The position numbers and the translations under genes were made by a program. A DNA stretch of 16,340 nt from Bacteroidales bacterium UBA4318. GTDB lineage: Bacteria > Bacteroidota > Bacteroidia > Bacteroidales > UBA932. The notes below the pieces were generated by a model. The model worked only from the letters and a program-made list of their open reading frames with translations, was not told the DNA's origin and made no database searches. The DNA lies in the NCBI GenBank assembly GCA_002393895.1, contig DGUE01000149.1, positions 1 through 16,340 of the forward strand, read 5' to 3'. Below are positions 14,387 through 16,340 of this stretch, in pieces (position 1 is the stretch's first letter; every line of letters starts with the position of its first letter).

Positions 14387-14765
14387 CCACAACCTTGTCG
14401 AGAGCCTCCTGGAGGCGCTTGCCTATCATCATCTTCATCATCACGTTCAGATCCGCGAGAAGGTCGATGTGGAAATCGGTCTTGCCGGGATCGTCGGCCG
14501 GGTCGAAATGAAGGGAGACCATGAAATGGAAGGGGGCGCCGTTGTCCTGGAGCTCTATATAGTTATAAGGTTCGCGACGCGTGACCTTCACTCCTATGGT
14601 GAAGCCCTGGACGGTGGCGGTAATGGTGTCGAAATCAGCTGTCACACCCTCTTTCTTATCTTCCGGGAGCATGGCCAGGAAGGTACGCATGTCGGTGAAG
14701 GCCATGTAGAGTTCGGCCTGGGGGCGGGGAACTATGCCGTGTTTGCTGCTGTATTGTGCGCTCAT
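14361..14765 (-). CDS. SRPBCC / START-like domain protein
   Basis: A 134-residue single-domain protein of the Bacteroidota SRPBCC (START-like, Bet v1-like helix-grip) family. The pattern RPQAELYMAFTDMRTFLAMLPED (14-36), VQGFTIGVKVTRREPYNYIELQ (about 53-74), FHFMVSLHFDP and the closing helix MMIGKRLQEALDKVVDGL match it. Such proteins bind hydrophobic ligands; the ligand here is unknown. The ATG at 14765 is chosen because the frame farther upstream is the shadow of the NUDIX gene. It heads the operon: a TATCTTTG promoter box lies 33 nt upstream, and its last 26 nt overlap the rsmF start. Cytoplasmic, no signal peptide. Confidence 0.82.
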   Translation of the reverse strand: MSAQYSSKHGIVPRPQAELYMAFTDMRTFLAMLPEDKKEGVTADFDTITATVQGFTIGVKVTRREPYNYIELQDNGAPFHFMVSLHFDPADDPGKTDFHIDLLADLNVMMKMMIGKRLQEALDKVVDGLCGNIA

Positions 14766-14770
14766 AAGAG

Positions 14771-14787
14771 TAAATTTGCTAAATTTG
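14771..14787 (+). promoter_or_regulatory. Tandem -7 boxes of the NUDIX gene promoter
   Basis: TAAATTTGC occurs twice back to back; each copy fits TAnnTTTG. The NUDIX ATG is at 14817. An ATTG at 14753-14756 is a weak -33 candidate for the second copy. Confidence 0.5.
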
Positions 14788-14797
14788 CAATCCAGCG

Positions 14798-14805
14798 CAA
14801 AGATA
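14798..14805 (-). promoter_or_regulatory. -7 box of the SRPBCC-to-transglycosylase operon
   Basis: TATCTTTG on the minus strand (14805 to 14798) matches TAnnTTTG and leaves a leader of roughly 25-28 nt before the ATG at 14765. No convincing -33 box. Confidence 0.45.
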
Positions 14806-14816
14806 GCAATTTTTAT

Positions 14817-15425
14817 ATGCACAGGATATACTTCGAAAAACGCTGCATCATCATCTGCGACCCGGAAGACCAGGCTCTCTCCGACCCTAACGCCGTGGAG
14901 TTCCATCTTGGGGAGAAAATCGACATCCATACCCTGGTGCTTATGTTCGAATCCAGCGCGGAGCTCAGCCGCATCTACATCCCCGCCGCCAACACCGACA
15001 AGGTTTACCACAGGCTGTGCGCGGAGTTCAAGGAGGTCAATGCCGCCGGAGGGCTGGTAAGCAACCGGCGCGGGGACTATCTCCTGATCAAGCGGAACGG
15101 CCTCTGGGACCTCCCCAAAGGGCATCAGGAGGATGGCGAAGACATCAAGGTGACGGCGCTGCGCGAGGTGCAGGAGGAGACCGGGGTGGATAAACTGGAA
15201 CTGCGCGGCCTGATCTGCGTGACGGACCACTGCTACCTGCGGGACGGCATCTGGCATCTGAAGCATACCTGGTGGTACGACATGCTCTACACCGATCCCG
15301 TGAACCTTACTCCGCAGCGGGAAGAAGACATCACCAAGGCCAGCTGGGTGGCGAAATCCAGCCTTCCTCCCTTCCTTGCAGACACCTATCCTTCCATTTT
15401 GGAAGTATTTCGCGAAGCTAGGTGA
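14817..15425 (+). CDS. NUDIX hydrolase
   Basis: A 202-residue hydrolase that cleaves nucleoside diphosphates linked to another group. The Nudix box is complete: GHQEDGEDIKVTALREVQEETGV (about residues 101-123), fitting G-x5-E-x7-REUxEExGU with the metal-binding Glu residues present. The N-terminal about 70 residues (FEKRCIIICDPEDQALSD, HLGEKIDIHTLVLMFESS) are an extension seen in Bacteroidota NUDIX proteins; its role is unknown. The ATG at 14817 is preferred because upstream codons in the same frame are the shadow of the opposite gene and promoter boxes lie directly before it. Ends in TGA 50 nt before queA, same strand, probably co-transcribed. Confidence 0.9.
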   Translation: MHRIYFEKRCIIICDPEDQALSDPNAVEFHLGEKIDIHTLVLMFESSAELSRIYIPAANTDKVYHRLCAEFKEVNAAGGLVSNRRGDYLLIKRNGLWDLPKGHQEDGEDIKVTALREVQEETGVDKLELRGLICVTDHCYLRDGIWHLKHTWWYDMLYTDPVNLTPQREEDITKASWVAKSSLPPFLADTYPSILEVFREAR

Positions 15426-15437
15426 AACTTTTCCCCC

Positions 15438-15475
15438 TGTTCAGACGTATAATAAAAGCTTCTATCTTCTGAACA
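15438..15475 (+). promoter_or_regulatory. Inverted repeat in the queA leader
   Basis: TGTTCAGA (15438-15445) and TCTGAACA (15468-15475) are an exact 8-bp inverted repeat with a 22-nt spacer; the right arm touches the queA ATG. It could be an operator or a hairpin masking the start. A chance occurrence cannot be excluded. Confidence 0.3.
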
Positions 15476-16340
15476 ATGAAATTATCGCAATTCAAATTCG
15501 ACCTTCCGAAGGACCGCATCGCGACCGAACCTGTCCGCTGGAGGGATGAGTGCAAATTGATGGTTCTCCATCGCAAGAGCGGAGAAATCGAGCACAGGCT
15601 TTTCAAGGACATCATCGATTATTTCGGAAAAGGGGACCTTTTCGTGCTGAACAACACCAAGGTTTTCCCCGCCAAGCTTCTTGGCAAGAAGGAGAAGACC
15701 GGTGCCGATATCATGGTTTTCCTTCTCCGCGAGCTCAACAAGGAGCAGAAACTCTGGGATGTGATAGTGGAGCCCGCCCGCAAGATACGTATTGGCAACA
15801 AACTGTATTTCGGAGAAGACGAGAGCATGGTGGCCGAGGTTATCGACAACACCACCTCCCGGGGCAGGACCCTGCGCTTCCTCTACGACGGCCCTTACGA
15901 TGAGTTCAAGGCGAATCTCTTCGCCCTCGGCAAGACTCCTGTTCCCGAATGGGTGAAGGAGGATCCCACCCCCGAGGATGTGGAGAATTTCCAGACAATC
16001 TTCGCGGAGCATGAGGGTGCGGTATCCGCTCCCGCGGCCGGCCTGCACTTCAGCCGTGAGCTGTTCAACAGGATGATTCTCAAAGATATAGAGAAGACAT
16101 TCATTACCGTCCACATGGGCATAGGGCACTTCCGCAAAGTGGATGTGGAAGACCTCTCCAAGCACCGCATGGACGGGGAGCGCATGATAATCTCGGAAGA
16201 GGCGGCGGAAAAGATCAACTCCACCAAGAGGGCCGGGCACAAGATCCTGGCAGTGGGCGTAACTGTGGCGCGTGCCCTTGAAACATATGTCACCACCACC
16301 AACGAGGTGAAGGCAAACGACATCTGGACCAACAAGTTCA
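15476..16340 (+). CDS. queA: QueA, SAM:tRNA ribosyltransferase-isomerase (partial, C-terminus outside window)
   Basis: Makes epoxyqueuosine in tRNA by transferring and isomerising ribosyl from SAM to preQ1 at the wobble base. The 288 codons seen include the N-terminal signature KLSQFKFDLPKDRIATEP (2-19), the DIIDYFGKGDLFVLNNTKVFPAKLLGKKEKTGADI region (45-79), the conserved FAEHEGAVSAPAAGLHFS (about 178-195), TVHMGIGHFRKV (about 211-222) and KHRMDGER, with AVGVTVARALETY near the window end in place of the usual GTTSVRALE. Gene runs past 16340. Follows the NUDIX gene by 50 nt. Other queuosine genes are not in the window. Confidence 0.95.
   Translation, partial: MKLSQFKFDLPKDRIATEPVRWRDECKLMVLHRKSGEIEHRLFKDIIDYFGKGDLFVLNNTKVFPAKLLGKKEKTGADIMVFLLRELNKEQKLWDVIVEPARKIRIGNKLYFGEDESMVAEVIDNTTSRGRTLRFLYDGPYDEFKANLFALGKTPVPEWVKEDPTPEDVENFQTIFAEHEGAVSAPAAGLHFSRELFNRMILKDIEKTFITVHMGIGHFRKVDVEDLSKHRMDGERMIISEEAAEKINSTKRAGHKILAVGVTVARALETYVTTTNEVKANDIWTNKF

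Noticed and set aside
14766..15266. N-terminal extension of the SRPBCC gene into the NUDIX region
   Set aside because: The extension is antisense to the NUDIX box; the ATG at 14765 gives the normal family length and has a promoter box before it.
15426..15475. preQ1 riboswitch before queA, or TATAAT at 15448-15453 as a promoter
   Set aside because: Leader is only 50 nt and lacks the preQ1 pseudoknot pattern; sigma70-type TATAAT is not the usual Bacteroidota signal and no -35 fits.
1..16340. CRISPR arrays, tRNA or rRNA genes, transposase or integrase genes
   Set aside because: No regularly spaced direct repeats, no cloverleaf or rRNA signature and no recombinase motifs were seen; the only repeats are the rhs blocks and the palindromic elements listed.

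Overview
The window looks like chromosomal DNA of a Bacteroidales (Bacteroidota) bacterium of medium-high GC. The reasons are: start regions without Shine-Dalgarno sequences; several TAnnTTTG boxes of the Bacteroidota type upstream of genes; a Bacteroidota-type putative porin; an M13 peptidase lipoprotein with a short Bacteroidota-style signal peptide; and QueA, FtsB/DivIC-like and SRPBCC proteins of the kinds found in that phylum. Genus cannot be fixed from the sequence alone.

Layout. Positions 1-1581 (minus) hold a CPBP membrane protease, cut by the window edge, coupled to a nucleotidyltransferase. These are divergent from a small FtsB/DivIC-like division protein (1627-1950, plus) across a 45-bp gap with facing promoter boxes. 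Positions about 1960-5760 are an AT-richer accessory island on the minus strand, made of pieces of an Rhs (YD-repeat) gene: two orphan Rhs C-terminal tips with different toxin ends, three probable immunity genes, the tail of a lost toxin gene, and a third short rhs fragment. rhs fragments repeatedly begin at or shortly after a rho-independent terminator. Positions 5801-14765 (minus) form a tight seven-gene run: SRPBCC/START-like protein, RsmF-type rRNA methyltransferase, TPR protein, M13 peptidase lipoprotein, LolC/E-like permease, putative porin, and lytic transglycosylase, ending in a perfect 19-bp bidirectional terminator. Positions 14817-16340 (plus) hold a NUDIX hydrolase and queA, which is cut by the window end.

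How it works together. Most of the seven-gene run acts in the envelope (peptidoglycan cleavage, outer-membrane barrel, lipoprotein-type permease, periplasmic peptidase). The island is best read as a store of alternative Rhs toxin tips, each with its own immunity gene. The tips share a near-identical block ending at the peptide RDPLAG, after which the toxins diverge, so homologous recombination with a full-length rhs gene elsewhere could swap tips. No promoter or full Rhs core is seen in the window.

The most notable points are the layered orphan Rhs cassette array with an immunity gene whose toxin is nearly gone, a 13-bp inversion between two rhs copies at a GGAATTCC palindrome, and a 120-bp palindromic element inserted in frame in rsmF. 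A second, shorter dispersed-repeat-like sequence (peptide CHPEQSEG) lies in frame in the porin gene.
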